DNA from: Catenibacterium mitsuokai | GTDB lineage: Bacteria > Bacillota_I > Bacilli_A > Erysipelotrichales > Coprobacillaceae | Direction of reading: 5' to 3' | Length of the DNA stretch: 64,000 nt | NCBI RefSeq assembly: GCF_025148785.1 | Contig: NZ_CP102271.1 | Coordinates: forward strand, 1,543,972-1,607,971 | Shown: positions 43,384 to 51,256 of the stretch, one piece after another | Layout of the letters: every line of letters begins with the position of its first letter | Numbering within the stretch: position 1 is the stretch's first letter | Translations under genes and position numbers: made by a program | Notes under the pieces: model-generated | Told to the model about the DNA's origin: nothing | Seen by the model: the letters and a program-made list of their open reading frames with translations, nothing else | Database searches by the model: none

Positions 43384-44643
43384 TTACAAAGTCCACTTTT
43401 TCTGAAGTATTTCGTACTCCATGGCATATCTAACCGCATCTATAGTGTGGTTATTCTTATCAGGAAAGTCGCCTCTGAGGTTGCCGTCCTTATCTTTTTC
43501 AATCTCATATTCATTAAATTCCCTGTAAGCATTAGGACATCTAACAGGATCTATGATGATTGATTCTAAGTCCTGTAAGAACTTAATACCGTTTTTTACA
43601 CTGTCAGGGCCTTTCTTGGCGCCTGTTATTCTTAATCCTAACAGTTTGAATTCGTTTATAGTTCTTGGTTCAGCTGAATCGGCAGTGACCTGATTGTTAA
43701 GTGGGTTAATCTCTTTGATAAGTTTGACGGCATCAGCATTTGACAGCCTAGTGCCATATACTTCATCAAAAATAAAAAGACGTCTGCGTGTCTTATCATA
43801 GTTAGCTTTGATAAAGGCCAAAGGGTCACCAGCATAACCAAAGTCTAGTCCGAATTTTAATCTATCAAATACATCAATTTCTTCTTTTGTGATTTCTCTA
43901 ATATCAAGGTTTGTGAAAACCTCACTACCTGTACCAGTTACTTCGCCTAAGTAGTCATGATTGTATTTTTCAATATTTGTTTTCTTAGTATGCTCTGCTT
44001 CAATCAAGAACTGTTCTCCAAGCCATTCAGGAGGCGCCTGTAAGTAAGTTGTATGGGAGACATATGTATCATCCCTCTTAACTAGAACTTGCCTGTTGCA
44101 CCAATTTCTCTGTGATTCAGGAGGGTTGAAAGAATAAAAGACACAATACTCATGTCCACCACGAAGAAGTGACTGATTGATATTGGTTATCTTATCGTAT
44201 GTTTCGAACTCGTCGCATTCTTCATACCAGACATATTTAACATAACCTATATGGACCTTTGTTGACTTCATTTTTTTAGGTTCATCGGCACCCTTGAATA
44301 TTATCTGCTGACCTGTCGGCATGTAAGTCATTTTTAATTTAGACTCAGGTATTAACCAATCATCTTGAGCACCTAACTTATAGATGCCCCACTTAATCTG
44401 TTCATATACTGAATCTCTGAGCGTATCTTTTACTCGTCTCATAATGACTGCATTGCTCATTACACCTCGCTGTGCATCTCTCATAATGCCTAAAGGTATC
44501 TCAACACCTATAAAAGAGGACTTTAAAGAACCACGGCCACCTTTTAACCAATAATGCGTGTAGTCATTGTTTTTTACATGCTTATGAACTTCGTAGAAAG
44601 CCGGACCGATAGTAGACTTTAAACTAACCCTAATCTTATTCAT
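43384..44643 (-). CDS. terL: Terminase large subunit (PBSX/Terminase_3 type)
   Basis: A 419-residue packaging motor and nuclease. The ATPase P-loop is WLKGGRGSLKSSF near residue 33, and Walker B is YVWYEECDEFETYD. The nuclease domain shows GLDFGYAGDPLAF and VTADSAEPRTINEF, ending with NHTIDAVRYAME. It overlaps the small subunit gene by 8 nt. Confidence 0.95.
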   Translation of the reverse strand: MNKIRVSLKSTIGPAFYEVHKHVKNNDYTHYWLKGGRGSLKSSFIGVEIPLGIMRDAQRGVMSNAVIMRRVKDTLRDSVYEQIKWGIYKLGAQDDWLIPESKLKMTYMPTGQQIIFKGADEPKKMKSTKVHIGYVKYVWYEECDEFETYDKITNINQSLLRGGHEYCVFYSFNPPESQRNWCNRQVLVKRDDTYVSHTTYLQAPPEWLGEQFLIEAEHTKKTNIEKYNHDYLGEVTGTGSEVFTNLDIREITKEEIDVFDRLKFGLDFGYAGDPLAFIKANYDKTRRRLFIFDEVYGTRLSNADAVKLIKEINPLNNQVTADSAEPRTINEFKLLGLRITGAKKGPDSVKNGIKFLQDLESIIIDPVRCPNAYREFNEYEIEKDKDGNLRGDFPDKNNHTIDAVRYAMEYEILQKKWTL

Positions 44644-45061
44644 CTATATCATCCACAATCACTGTCTTGCCGTTTGATGTAACATCTACATTGTCTTTGA
44701 ACATGCCGAATCTCTTTCCAAGAAGCTCTGCAGCTTTAAGCCTTTCCTTCTCATCCGGAGGCTTCTCAGTGACCTTCTGCATACCATTGCCACTCATCAT
44801 CAATACCGCTGAGGCTGATTCTCCTCTTAGGACTGATGTAAGATACTCCATCACTTCCTGGATGTCAGCCGTGTTCTCATTGTGAATCTCTTCAAGTCTT
44901 TTGCTTATATAATCAGAAATATCTTTCTGCTTAAGAAGTGTATTTGCTCTTACTGCTGCAACATTATCATTCTTGATAGTAGTGTATATCGTTTTATAGG
45001 CACGCGTACCATTTAGATCTTTCAGATACTCATCTGCAAACAGTCTCTGTTTTTCTGTCAT
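44636..45061 (-). CDS. terS: Terminase small subunit (Terminase_2)
   Basis: A 141-residue DNA-recognition subunit. The start MTEKQRLFADEYLKDLNGTR with AYKTIY is typical, followed by DISDYISKRLEEIHNENTAD. The C-terminal GKTVIVDDIDE is the acidic tail that contacts TerL. Confidence 0.94.
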   Translation of the reverse strand: MTEKQRLFADEYLKDLNGTRAYKTIYTTIKNDNVAAVRANTLLKQKDISDYISKRLEEIHNENTADIQEVMEYLTSVLRGESASAVLMMSGNGMQKVTEKPPDEKERLKAAELLGKRFGMFKDNVDVTSNGKTVIVDDIDE

Positions 45062-45095
45062 ACAATTAATACGCCTCCTTAATGATTCTTAATGT

Positions 45096-45125
45096 AAAAA
45101 GGACCAAACTGTTTAGTCCGGTCCT
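45096..45125 (-). terminator. Terminator between the late regulator and terS
   Basis: AGGACC/GGTCCT arms (45100-45125) enclose an inner ACT/AGT pairing, followed on the minus strand by TTTTTAC. It ends the early/middle transcript, so the packaging genes need readthrough or their own late promoter in 45062-45095. Confidence 0.75.
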
Positions 45126-45215
45126 CTTATATATATTTCTGTCTAATACCATACTAGCACCTTTTGAAATACTATGCGCTTCTGATTAATGCAGATTAAT
45201 ACAGTTTAATAAGAA

Positions 45216-45584
45216 TTAATCAAGAATAATTGAAAGTTCTTTAATCGCATCACGCAGATAAGCAAATACAGATGTATTAGAACAATCCATGATATCAGCA
45301 ATGTCATATATCTCTAAACATTCTATGTATCGATAGAACAACACATCTCTTAGAGTCATATCTTCTATGCTTTCAACTGATGCTCTTATACTGCTCATTT
45401 CTTTAAGATACTTATCCTTCATCATGATGTAATCATTATTTGTTTTTGGCTCTGCGTATGATCCTACTGAAGAATCATCATAAGGTATTGATTTAACATT
45501 GATTAGCTTGTTATCAATATATTCTATTCTATGCATCATGTTCTTGTAGTTTTTCAAATACTGTTTAGTTTCTTCTGTAGTCAT
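45216..45584 (-). CDS. ArpU/RinA-like late gene transcription regulator
   Basis: A 122-residue protein with a C-terminal sigma-70 region-4-like HTH (DVLFYRYIECLEIYDIADIM, then CSNTSVFAYLRDAIKEL), the pattern of DUF1492/ArpU regulators that switch on packaging and structural genes. It is the last gene before the terminase, as in many Bacillota siphophages. Confidence 0.82.
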   Translation of the reverse strand: MTTEETKQYLKNYKNMMHRIEYIDNKLINVKSIPYDDSSVGSYAEPKTNNDYIMMKDKYLKEMSSIRASVESIEDMTLRDVLFYRYIECLEIYDIADIMDCSNTSVFAYLRDAIKELSIILD

Positions 45585-45602
45585 CGATACACCTCCGAAA
45601 AA

Positions 45603-45662
45603 TTATGCAGTCATCAAGATCCAAATAAGCACTGCTGCTATTATTATAATCCAAATCATCAT
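45603..45662 (-). CDS. 19-residue hydrophobic peptide, second of a tandem pair
   Basis: ATG preceded by AAAGGAGATTGGAT. The peptide MMIWIIIIAAVLIWILMTA is a single membrane helix without charge. It follows a similar 19-residue frame and precedes the late regulator. Coding status rests on the ribosome site and composition only. Confidence 0.5.
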   Translation of the reverse strand: MMIWIIIIAAVLIWILMTA

Positions 45663-45674
45663 ATCCAATCTCCT

Positions 45675-45734
45675 TTAACCAGACATCATAATCATCCAAA
45701 GAATGATCATGAACGTAATGAACACAAATATCAT
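45675..45734 (-). CDS. 19-residue hydrophobic peptide, first of a tandem pair
   Basis: ATG preceded by AGAAGGAGTTTATAAG and starting 15 nt after the stop of the upstream gene. The peptide MIFVFITFMIILWMIMMSG is one hydrophobic helix. Its length and layout match the next frame. The function is unknown. Confidence 0.5.
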   Translation of the reverse strand: MIFVFITFMIILWMIMMSG

Positions 45735-45749
45735 CTTATAAACTCCTTC

Positions 45750-45959
45750 TTAATCAACCAATAGCATGATTGCGTGTCCTCTTGGCAAATCATTTACTTC
45801 AATATGAGTTACTAACATATCTCCAAAATGGTTATCCATGAATGTGTCACTATGAGTGATTTCCCATTTTGTGCCTTGTATACAAAAATTCCAACTTTTA
45901 CATCTGATATCAAAGAGTTCATCTTCATCAACTCTTGTCAACACTTCATTTACTCTCAT
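45750..45959 (-). CDS. Small early phage protein
   Basis: A 69-residue protein, MRVNEVLTRVDEDELFDIRC, ending DLPRGHAIMLLVD. A GGAG site with A-rich spacing precedes it. It is part of the chain of tightly packed small genes upstream of the late regulator. No family is recognised. Confidence 0.65.
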   Translation of the reverse strand: MRVNEVLTRVDEDELFDIRCKSWNFCIQGTKWEITHSDTFMDNHFGDMLVTHIEVNDLPRGHAIMLLVD

Positions 45960-45963
45960 TATT

Positions 45964-46278
45964 TTACTCGTCTCCTTTCACTTCTAAGTCTTCAATGTAA
46001 TCATCATTTTTATGTGCAGTTAAATATTTTAATAATTCTGTATCTGAAGTATTAGGACTGTAATATAGATCATCAGGATAAAAGAACTTAGTAAACTGCG
46101 TATACCATCCACTTTTTTTAAAATATTTATTAAAACCCATCACTTGAATTTTTCTGACATATAATTTAGGTGTTAATTTTAAAGTCAGCATTTTAATATC
46201 AGCTGTTAAATACTCAACTTCCCAATTCTTCTCATTTCTTAAGAATGAGGTTCTTTCTTCTTTATTCTTCAGCATCAT
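45964..46278 (-). CDS. Small early phage protein
   Basis: A 104-residue basic protein (YVRKIQVMGFNKYFKKSGWY, then FFYPDDLYYSPNTSDTELLK). The start at 46278 overlaps the end of the preceding gene and has GAGGTGG nearby; a longer frame reaches further into that gene and is unlikely. No family is recognised. Confidence 0.6.
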   Translation of the reverse strand: MMLKNKEERTSFLRNEKNWEVEYLTADIKMLTLKLTPKLYVRKIQVMGFNKYFKKSGWYTQFTKFFYPDDLYYSPNTSDTELLKYLTAHKNDDYIEDLEVKGDE

Positions 46279-46723
46279 TGACCACCTCACAGTTATTGAG
46301 CACATCTTTAATTGATGTAGGCTCTTCGTCTTCCCATTTGATAAATGGGAATAAATTAATAAATACATTAAGGTTTAGCATCCCTGTGCTATTATCCCAA
46401 GCACCTATTCCTTTCTTTGGCTTTCTTTTGTAAATGTAAATACTGTCGCTTTTTTCACGTACAATAAATCTATATTGTGTCTTTTCGAGAAGATGTTTTA
46501 AAACATCTTGCTCAAATCTAGTTAATTTCACAGGCTCCTTGTATTCTGATAAGAGCCACTTAACTTTAATATTCGAGCAGTGATTTCCTGCTTCGTGAAA
46601 GAAACAATCATCACAAACACCAAGGCATTTCTTAATTGTATGCTTATCCTTGCTCATTGAAAAATCAAAAACAGCATTTGAATTTTCTAATATTTCTTTC
46701 TTAAATCTTTCTGCATTTAACAT
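46262..46723 (-). CDS. Early phage protein with Cys cluster
   Basis: 153 residues. CLGVCDDCFFHEAGNHC near residue 35 looks like a zinc-binding cluster. LTRFEQDVLKHLLEKTQYRF and GAWDNSTGMLNLNVFINLFP occur later. Similar small proteins are common in Bacillota phages and may bind nucleic acid. The function is unknown. Confidence 0.65.
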   Translation of the reverse strand: MLNAERFKKEILENSNAVFDFSMSKDKHTIKKCLGVCDDCFFHEAGNHCSNIKVKWLLSEYKEPVKLTRFEQDVLKHLLEKTQYRFIVREKSDSIYIYKRKPKKGIGAWDNSTGMLNLNVFINLFPFIKWEDEEPTSIKDVLNNCEVVNDAEE

Positions 46724-47078
46724 TTTCTTTTACCTCACTCTTTTGTGCTTTTGCGTTTGCTATTAGCGAAAGATAGAATTCCACAATACCTTTATTAAGA
46801 TTTGGTGCGTTTCTATGAATGCACTTGTTATAAAATTCTTGCACGCCATATCCTATTGCAGCTCTTTCCCAAAGATCATAGCCACCAACAATAATAGCGT
46901 TTGTGATTGCTAGGTCTAACGCTTCCTTATATAACTCAAGATAATGATTTTGACATTCTAAAACAGTATATCTACGTTTGATTAATGCATTTTCTTCTTT
47001 TAAATATTCTATCTTGCTTTCTAATTCGTTCACAAACTCGCCCGAATATGTAATTTCTTTTAAATTCTTTTTGTTCAT
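46701..47078 (-). CDS. Early phage protein with N-terminal coiled coil
   Basis: 125 residues, with a coiled coil at ~12-60 (FVNELESKIEYLKEENALIK) and a conserved-looking middle (VGGYDLWERAAIGYGVQEFY). It overlaps the next gene. No family is recognised. Confidence 0.6.
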   Translation of the reverse strand: MNKKNLKEITYSGEFVNELESKIEYLKEENALIKRRYTVLECQNHYLELYKEALDLAITNAIIVGGYDLWERAAIGYGVQEFYNKCIHRNAPNLNKGIVEFYLSLIANAKAQKSEVKENVKCRKI

Positions 47079-47082
47079 ATAA

Positions 47083-47343
47083 TCATTCCCTATGTTCTAA
47101 AAATTCAATAGACATAATATTGCTTGCTTCAATGCCAATATCATCAATTCTGCCGCTGTGTTGTCTTTCAGCATTAAACACCCACTCATGAATAATTGAT
47201 TTCGCTTCATTTTTTGAGATGCCAATGTTATATCCTCCGTAAAAATTACCTTTTACATATTTAGCTAAATTATCATCTGAAGGAATAACTACGTATCTAG
47301 ATCCATCTACTAGATAGATATTTATTTGTTTAATATTTTCCAT
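47083..47343 (-). CDS. Small early phage protein
   Basis: An 86-residue protein, MENIKQINIYLVDGSRYVVI, with a central KGNFYGGYNIGISKNEAKSI. ATG 47343 has GAGGTG upstream; an earlier in-frame start lies inside the previous gene. The function is unknown. Confidence 0.62.
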   Translation of the reverse strand: MENIKQINIYLVDGSRYVVIPSDDNLAKYVKGNFYGGYNIGISKNEAKSIIHEWVFNAERQHSGRIDDIGIEASNIMSIEFLEHRE

Positions 47344-47773
47344 CAAGAACACCTCTAATCTTTTCTAGTACATCTTGCAACTCTCTATTTTCACATTCCA
47401 CTTCTTCAAAATCATATTCAGCGTCAGCGAGAGCGTCTCCTAAGTTATCACAATATTCTTCTAACGCTTTGATATATCCATCTTTGTCAAGAAGACTGTT
47501 GCTTACGTTATCATATCCGATAAAGTCTTCTTGCTGTGGTCTCTTTAAATTACTAACATCATACTTACTGTCTGGTTTTTTAACCCACTTGATGAAGTTC
47601 TCTTTTGAATAGAATGGACAGTCGCCTTCACAGTCTCCGATGTCACAAGGAACGTTAACTCTATTTCTTGTTAGAGAATTATTAAAGTGTGAGCATGGAG
47701 CAATTCCGAATACTTCATCATCTGCCAAGAAGTCAGCGACTGCTTCTAGCTTCTGACTACTCACAAGTTCCAT
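47330..47773 (-). CDS. Early phage protein with Cys-rich segment
   Basis: 147 residues. An N-terminal CSHFNNSLTRNRVNVPCDIG leads into a DCEGDCPFYSKENFIKWVKK block typical of phage proteins with a four-Cys metal site. The C-terminal half is acidic and coiled. The role is unknown. Confidence 0.65.
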   Translation of the reverse strand: MELVSSQKLEAVADFLADDEVFGIAPCSHFNNSLTRNRVNVPCDIGDCEGDCPFYSKENFIKWVKKPDSKYDVSNLKRPQQEDFIGYDNVSNSLLDKDGYIKALEEYCDNLGDALADAEYDFEEVECENRELQDVLEKIRGVLDGKY

Positions 47774-48128
47774 GCTTTTCTGTCTCCTTTCTCAGTTCTT
47801 CCTCTTTCTGGATTGCCCTTTCTATTTCTCTATTGATTTTTAACTTTTGGTAATCTCTGACTTTATCAATATCCAAGTAGCCTAAACATACTAACTCAGC
47901 AATACAGATAAGCACATCAGCCACTTCTTCGTGCAAATTTTCTTCATATTTATCATGAAATCCATATCTTTTTACTTTTGTAATAGATTGGATTAGTTCA
48001 GCACACTCTTCTGATGTAATAGTGAGAGTTAGATCATCACTATTAATATGTGCCACCTTATCCAATCCTAAAATTATGCTTTGTGGATATTTTAATAATT
48101 CCACTACTCTTCCGATTTCTTTAAACAT
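47757..48128 (-). CDS. MazG-like nucleotide pyrophosphohydrolase
   Basis: A 123-residue all-alpha NTP-PPase-like protein. The metal-binding acidic cluster is SEECAELIQSI, then NLHEEVADVLICIAELVC, the EExxE plus ExxD pattern of the MazG family. Phages use these to shape the nucleotide pool or blunt (p)ppGpp signalling. ATG 48128 follows GGAGG by 9 nt. Confidence 0.82.
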   Translation of the reverse strand: MFKEIGRVVELLKYPQSIILGLDKVAHINSDDLTLTITSEECAELIQSITKVKRYGFHDKYEENLHEEVADVLICIAELVCLGYLDIDKVRDYQKLKINREIERAIQKEEELRKETEKHGTCE

Positions 48129-48132
48129 TCTT

Positions 48133-48309
48133 TTAATCCTCCGAAACGAAAGTAATGACAATTGCTCCTAAAGTATTAGCAATACTTTCAGCTTCTACTA
48201 CATTTTTGAATACTTTCGCTTTCTCTACTGTTTCATCCAATTTAATAGATGTTAGCGATGCGCTTGTAACATACATATTTCCTAACTTTACCAGATATAA
48301 TTTTTCCAT
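48133..48309 (-). CDS. Short early phage protein (58 residues)
   Basis: It starts MEKLYLVKLGNMYVTSASLT and continues with a VEKAKVFKNVVEAESIANTL helix. AGAGGAG precedes the ATG. The pattern (display of a value, then A..F....EA..IA...G) resembles DUF2483-type small phage proteins. It overlaps the upstream gene by 22 nt. Confidence 0.6.
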   Translation of the reverse strand: MEKLYLVKLGNMYVTSASLTSIKLDETVEKAKVFKNVVEAESIANTLGAIVITFVSED

Positions 48310-48473
48310 TTGTTTTTCTCCTCTTCTTTCTTAGAATATAAAGTCAGCACTGCATACTGTTCTTGTGCGTATGCCTCATATCCTATAACTTGATATTCAC
48401 TTTTTAACTGTTCGATTAAATCCATTAGCTGCTGCATAGAATAATAATCGACTTTCTTATATACATACTTCAT
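48288..48473 (-). CDS. Small early phage protein
   Basis: A 61-residue protein, MKYVYKKVDYYSMQQLMDLI, then SEYQVIGYEAYAQEQYAVLT and a Lys/Glu-rich tail. ATG 48473 has AGAGGAA upstream and a 4-nt overlap with the RusA stop. The function is unknown. Confidence 0.6.
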   Translation of the reverse strand: MKYVYKKVDYYSMQQLMDLIEQLKSEYQVIGYEAYAQEQYAVLTLYSKKEEEKNKWKNYIW

Positions 48474-48850
48474 AGTTCCTCTAATGATATGTAGATCCCT
48501 GGAACGGTGCTCCAAAATTTTTCAATTACTTCAGAAGCCACTCTTGAATCATTAGTGTAGAATCCTAACTCTTCTAAGATGTCTTTTAACATCTTATTTA
48601 AATTATCAGTATCAGGCTTTGTATACTTATATTCACCGTCCACTTTATGACTTCTGTTTAAAGGGAAACACCATTTAACAATCAACTGGCAAGCGTGATC
48701 AATCGGAACACTAGGAGTGTAAGGTGCGATTGCATCTCTTAACTTAATGTATGCCTGTTTCTGTTCAGGACTTTTATATACTCCATACCTTCCGATTCTA
48801 TGTTCCTGCGCTGTAATTGTTGGAGGAATCATCTTTATAAAAAACTGCAT
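48470..48850 (-). CDS. rusA: RusA-family Holliday junction resolvase
   Basis: A 126-residue structure-specific endonuclease that resolves four-way junctions made during phage recombination. The motif YTKPDTDNLNKMLKDILEEL, then GFYTNDSRVASEV holds the conserved aspartates (DxDN, D, ND). The length is normal for the family. Confidence 0.9.
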   Translation of the reverse strand: MQFFIKMIPPTITAQEHRIGRYGVYKSPEQKQAYIKLRDAIAPYTPSVPIDHACQLIVKWCFPLNRSHKVDGEYKYTKPDTDNLNKMLKDILEELGFYTNDSRVASEVIEKFWSTVPGIYISLEEL

Positions 48851-48903
48851 TATTCATACCTCAATTCTTTCAAAAATCACTATTTACTTGATAATGGAAA
48901 TAC

Positions 48904-48935
48904 ATATAGGGGAGAGTTTCACAACTCCCCTATAT
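48904..48935. other. 11-bp stem-loop upstream of rusA
   Basis: ATATAGGGGAG (48904-48914) with CTCCCCTATAT (48925-48935), loop of 10. There is no T run on either side, so it is not a normal terminator. It could be an mRNA processing or stability element. Confidence 0.55.
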
Positions 48936-48960
48936 TCGTATTTTCAATTAGCAATAGTGA

Positions 48961-49008
48961 ACGTGCCACATATATATTTATATATAGCGTGGCACGAACA
49001 CGTGGCAC
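48961..49008. repeat. GTGCCAC/GTGGCAC repeats around an AT tract
   Basis: CGTGCCAC (48962-48969) and GTGGCACG (48989-48996) flank a pure A/T tract of about 17 bp, itself self-complementary. A third copy, GTGGCAC, is at 49002-49008, overlapping the primase stop. The iteron-like layout beside the replication gene makes it a candidate origin or replication-protein binding site. Confidence 0.5.
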
Positions 49009-51254
49009 TACGCTTTTGTTACAATTCCTTTAGTATATTCAAACCCTTCTAGACTTCCGTTTTTAATCCATCTAGGTATAGCGTGAGCGATTGAACTGTG
49101 TGTCTTTCCCATCATCAATCCGCTTTCAGCAAGTTCTTTTACAGTGACCTGTCCATCATGATTTAACTGTTCGAAAGCATTCAAAAATAATTCAATATTT
49201 TCATCCTGTTTCTTCTTATTAGTCTCGTTCATCTTTTCGAACTTAGACTTTTTCTTTGAACCTTCAGGACGGCACCCTTTTAATAAGTTAGCATTATCCA
49301 AGAAGTGAACAGGATATTTAAAGAAGCAGTTGATAGGGTCAAATGTAGCGAATTCTCTAAGAGTTCCAGATATCTGGAGGGCAGTGATATGTTTTGCTTC
49401 ATCAACTTTTAAATCTGTCAAATACTGTAATTCGTTCATTTGCTCAAATCCAAGCATTTCAGCACAGTAATCATTCATTGCTTCAAAATCATGATCATCT
49501 GTTTTCTTAGTTTGATAGATATAAGTCTTCCATTTAGGAACATATTTATCAAGTACAGCGTGCATTGCTTCGACTCTTGCTTCATTAATAAAGTGTTCTT
49601 TAACTTCTTTATTCATATCTAATTCAATCATATCTAGCAGTGCATCAGGGTCTCTTGCAAAAACTCCTGAGCCACTTGCTCGGTCCATTGATTTCTTGCC
49701 ACCCTGTGCACCTTTTGAGTGATGATGTGCATATATGACTGACGCGCCAAGCGCATCTGCTATCTTATCGAATTGATTACAGAACTTAGCCATTTCGCTG
49801 GCACTGTTTTCATCGCCAGTAATGACTTTATAAATGGGGTCAACTACTACAGCAATATACTTTTTCTTTTCTGCTCGTCTGATTAGCTTTGGTACTAACT
49901 GATCTAACGCAGGGGTTTTCCCTCGTAGGTTCCATATAAAAATTCTATTTGCATTATTGGGAGTTAATCCTAATGTTTGATAGACATCTTTAAATCTGTG
50001 AAGGCATGAGGCTCTATCTAATTCAAAATTGATATATAGCACGTCTCCTTGTTTGCATTGTCTGCCCATCCACTTAGTACCTTCTGCAATAGCAATACAC
50101 AATTCTATTAAAGAGAATGATTTACCAGATTTAGAAGGACCGACAAGAAGCATCTTATGTCCTTGTCTTAGTATGCCTTCAATCAATTCTTCAGCATAAT
50201 CAGGAAGATTAAACAATACATCAGCCAAATTCTCTTCATCAGGTAAATCGTCATTCATTGACTCAACCCACTCAACCCAGTCTGACCACGTTTCTTTTCC
50301 TGTATTAGTTTCAATGATAAACTGCTTATGTTCACCACGAACACATCCAGGCATTCTTGAAAGTCTTGATGGATTCTTATTCTGACTGTCAACTTCAAGC
50401 CCGTTCTTGTCACATATTTTATACAGATAGCTGACTCTTTCTCTATATTCTTTATTGTCGGATGCATCAACTTTTACAATGGCGTGTATCGATTTAGAAC
50501 CACTGTATACAACTGCTGCGACAGGTAATTCTAATTGGTGGATAATAGACAACTGCTTGCCAATGTCCAAACTGTCAGATTCTACAAGAGCATATTTAAA
50601 TGATGCTATGTCAGTATTTCTAACACCTTCACCATTCAATGGATTAAAACGAATCCATGCACCTGCTGCTTGATTGTAGTCTCCAATTACGGCTCCAATA
50701 TCACCGTTACATGAGTGAAGCCCTTCAACAATCTGTCCTGCTGTCATTCTGAAGTTTCCACGATTCCCAGGAATAAATTTTCCTTTTTCGTTTTCTATCG
50801 AAGAAACCACAAAACCAACATATTCGTCTGTATCAAATAGAGTGGTTAAGTATCTAATTAACTCGTTAGCCGGATTCCAAATTGAATCGCTAGGCTCATG
50901 AAGTTCAATACTATCTATAGAGTCCTTGTCTATGATATTGCCAATTTCATCATCCCAATCAAGAACACCTTCATTAGGATCTATTTTTTTTGGAGGAACG
51001 AAGCCGCCTTTTTTGGCGTAATCAAAGATTGTTCCACCTGTGACAATATCTCCTGCTGTTTCGTTAAAGGAATTCCATTTTGTAAAGCACTCTCCTCTTT
51101 TGTATCTTTCTGAATCCTGAGAGCTCCAAGAATCCCAGTCACTCGCTTCATAGCCCTCATGTTTAAGAGCCATCCCAACATTAGTCCATTCCTGATAAGA
51201 GAGTTCCGAAGGGTTGATATAGTTAAGTAACTCTAATAGATTGTATTGTTTCAT
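49008..51254 (-). CDS. Primase-helicase (PriCT-2, AEP-like, RepA-type AAA ATPase)
   Basis: 748 residues. Residues ~10-85 are a PriCT-2-like region (YQEWTNVGMALKHEGYEASD). Residues ~150-330 are a primase-type domain (GSKSIHAIVKVDA, SRLSRMPGCVRG). Residues ~355-560 are a hexameric-helicase ATPase: Walker A LLVGPSKSGKSF, GDVLYINFELD and VVVDPIYKVITGDENSASEM. The C-terminus has a wHTH-like segment (TVKELAESGLMMGKTHSSIA). It primes and unwinds phage DNA. Confidence 0.88.
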   Translation of the reverse strand: MKQYNLLELLNYINPSELSYQEWTNVGMALKHEGYEASDWDSWSSQDSERYKRGECFTKWNSFNETAGDIVTGGTIFDYAKKGGFVPPKKIDPNEGVLDWDDEIGNIIDKDSIDSIELHEPSDSIWNPANELIRYLTTLFDTDEYVGFVVSSIENEKGKFIPGNRGNFRMTAGQIVEGLHSCNGDIGAVIGDYNQAAGAWIRFNPLNGEGVRNTDIASFKYALVESDSLDIGKQLSIIHQLELPVAAVVYSGSKSIHAIVKVDASDNKEYRERVSYLYKICDKNGLEVDSQNKNPSRLSRMPGCVRGEHKQFIIETNTGKETWSDWVEWVESMNDDLPDEENLADVLFNLPDYAEELIEGILRQGHKMLLVGPSKSGKSFSLIELCIAIAEGTKWMGRQCKQGDVLYINFELDRASCLHRFKDVYQTLGLTPNNANRIFIWNLRGKTPALDQLVPKLIRRAEKKKYIAVVVDPIYKVITGDENSASEMAKFCNQFDKIADALGASVIYAHHHSKGAQGGKKSMDRASGSGVFARDPDALLDMIELDMNKEVKEHFINEARVEAMHAVLDKYVPKWKTYIYQTKKTDDHDFEAMNDYCAEMLGFEQMNELQYLTDLKVDEAKHITALQISGTLREFATFDPINCFFKYPVHFLDNANLLKGCRPEGSKKKSKFEKMNETNKKKQDENIELFLNAFEQLNHDGQVTVKELAESGLMMGKTHSSIAHAIPRWIKNGSLEGFEYTKGIVTKA

Positions 51255-51256
51255 TA

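Noticed and set aside
48904-48935. Rho-independent terminator before rusA
   Set aside because: The stem is strong, but neither strand has a T run after it, so it is listed as a structure only.
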